A DNA stretch of 64,000 nt from Micromonospora sp. LH3U1 (GTDB lineage: Bacteria; Actinomycetota; Actinomycetes; Mycobacteriales; Micromonosporaceae). The stretch spans positions 4,649,501 through 4,713,500 of the forward strand of contig NZ_CP116936.1 in assembly GCF_028475105.1 (NCBI RefSeq), written 5' to 3'. The notes under the pieces were generated by a model. The model was not told the DNA's origin, ran no database searches, and saw nothing but the letters and a program-made list of their open reading frames with translations. A program made the translations under genes and the position numbers. Below are positions 64,000 to 64,000 of the stretch, one piece after another (positions within the stretch are counted from its first letter, which is position 1; each line of letters opens with the position of its first letter).

Positions 64000-64000
64000 G

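Noticed and set aside
1..64000. CRISPR arrays, tRNA and rRNA genes, replication origin
   Set aside because: I saw no regularly spaced repeats, no tRNA cloverleaf and no rRNA-like sequence while reading. A tRNA or rRNA scan was not possible here.

Overview
The window is high-GC actinomycete DNA, with GTG/TTG starts, strong G/C third-position bias, an F420-type nitroreductase homologue and an RsbW/SpoIIE-type pair. A Micromonosporaceae-like host is plausible, but this is inferred from gene content and no rRNA or other marker is present.

1-31.6 kb: a nonribosomal peptide cluster. Eleven genes run on the minus strand from an intergenic promoter region near 31.6-31.9 kb down to 1.16 kb, with overlaps or short gaps. 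In transcription order they are two giant NRPSs (C-A-MT-T-C-A-T-E-C, then A-T-E-C-A-T-C-A-T), a Fes-type alpha/beta hydrolase whose nucleophile is Cys, a LeuB homologue, a PLP aminotransferase, a LeuA-like condensing enzyme without a regulatory domain, LeuC, LeuD, an MbtH-like protein, an MMPL exporter and a 112-residue unknown. The LeuA/CD/B set plus aminotransferase is a complete 2-oxo-acid elongation route. It probably makes a one-carbon-longer amino acid for the assembly line. The line has five adenylation domains: Cys-like with an embedded methyltransferase, a pocket reading DFWNLGVIF, a Gly-lined pocket, DFWNLGVVF and a clear Ser domain. Residues 2 and 3 are epimerised. There is no C-terminal thioesterase, so the neighbouring Cys hydrolase is the obvious candidate for release. 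Adenylation and T-E-C segments are duplicated almost exactly between the two NRPS genes. A divergent branched-chain amino acid dehydrogenase flanks the promoter region.

33-38.6 kb: a ThiS/MoaD-like protein with an odd tail beyond its Gly-Gly, a TetR-controlled ABC exporter with a palindromic operator, a broken MFS gene, and an acyl-CoA oxidase/dehydrogenase behind a strong palindrome.

38.6-45.3 kb: a sugar-uptake operon (lipoprotein, two permeases, GH3 enzyme) with a divergent LacI regulator.

45.3-53 kb: small accessory genes, then a two-gene unit of unknown function (48.39-52.72 kb) closed by a perfect 14-bp terminator stem.

53-60.2 kb: an anti-sigma-type kinase and a GAF-SpoIIE phosphatase, a decayed region with dehydrogenase and Tn3-type remnants, a secreted GH76 enzyme and an SgcJ-like protein. 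60.4-64 kb: a GH27 alpha-galactosidase and a GH97 enzyme with a ricin-type domain, the latter cut by the window edge.
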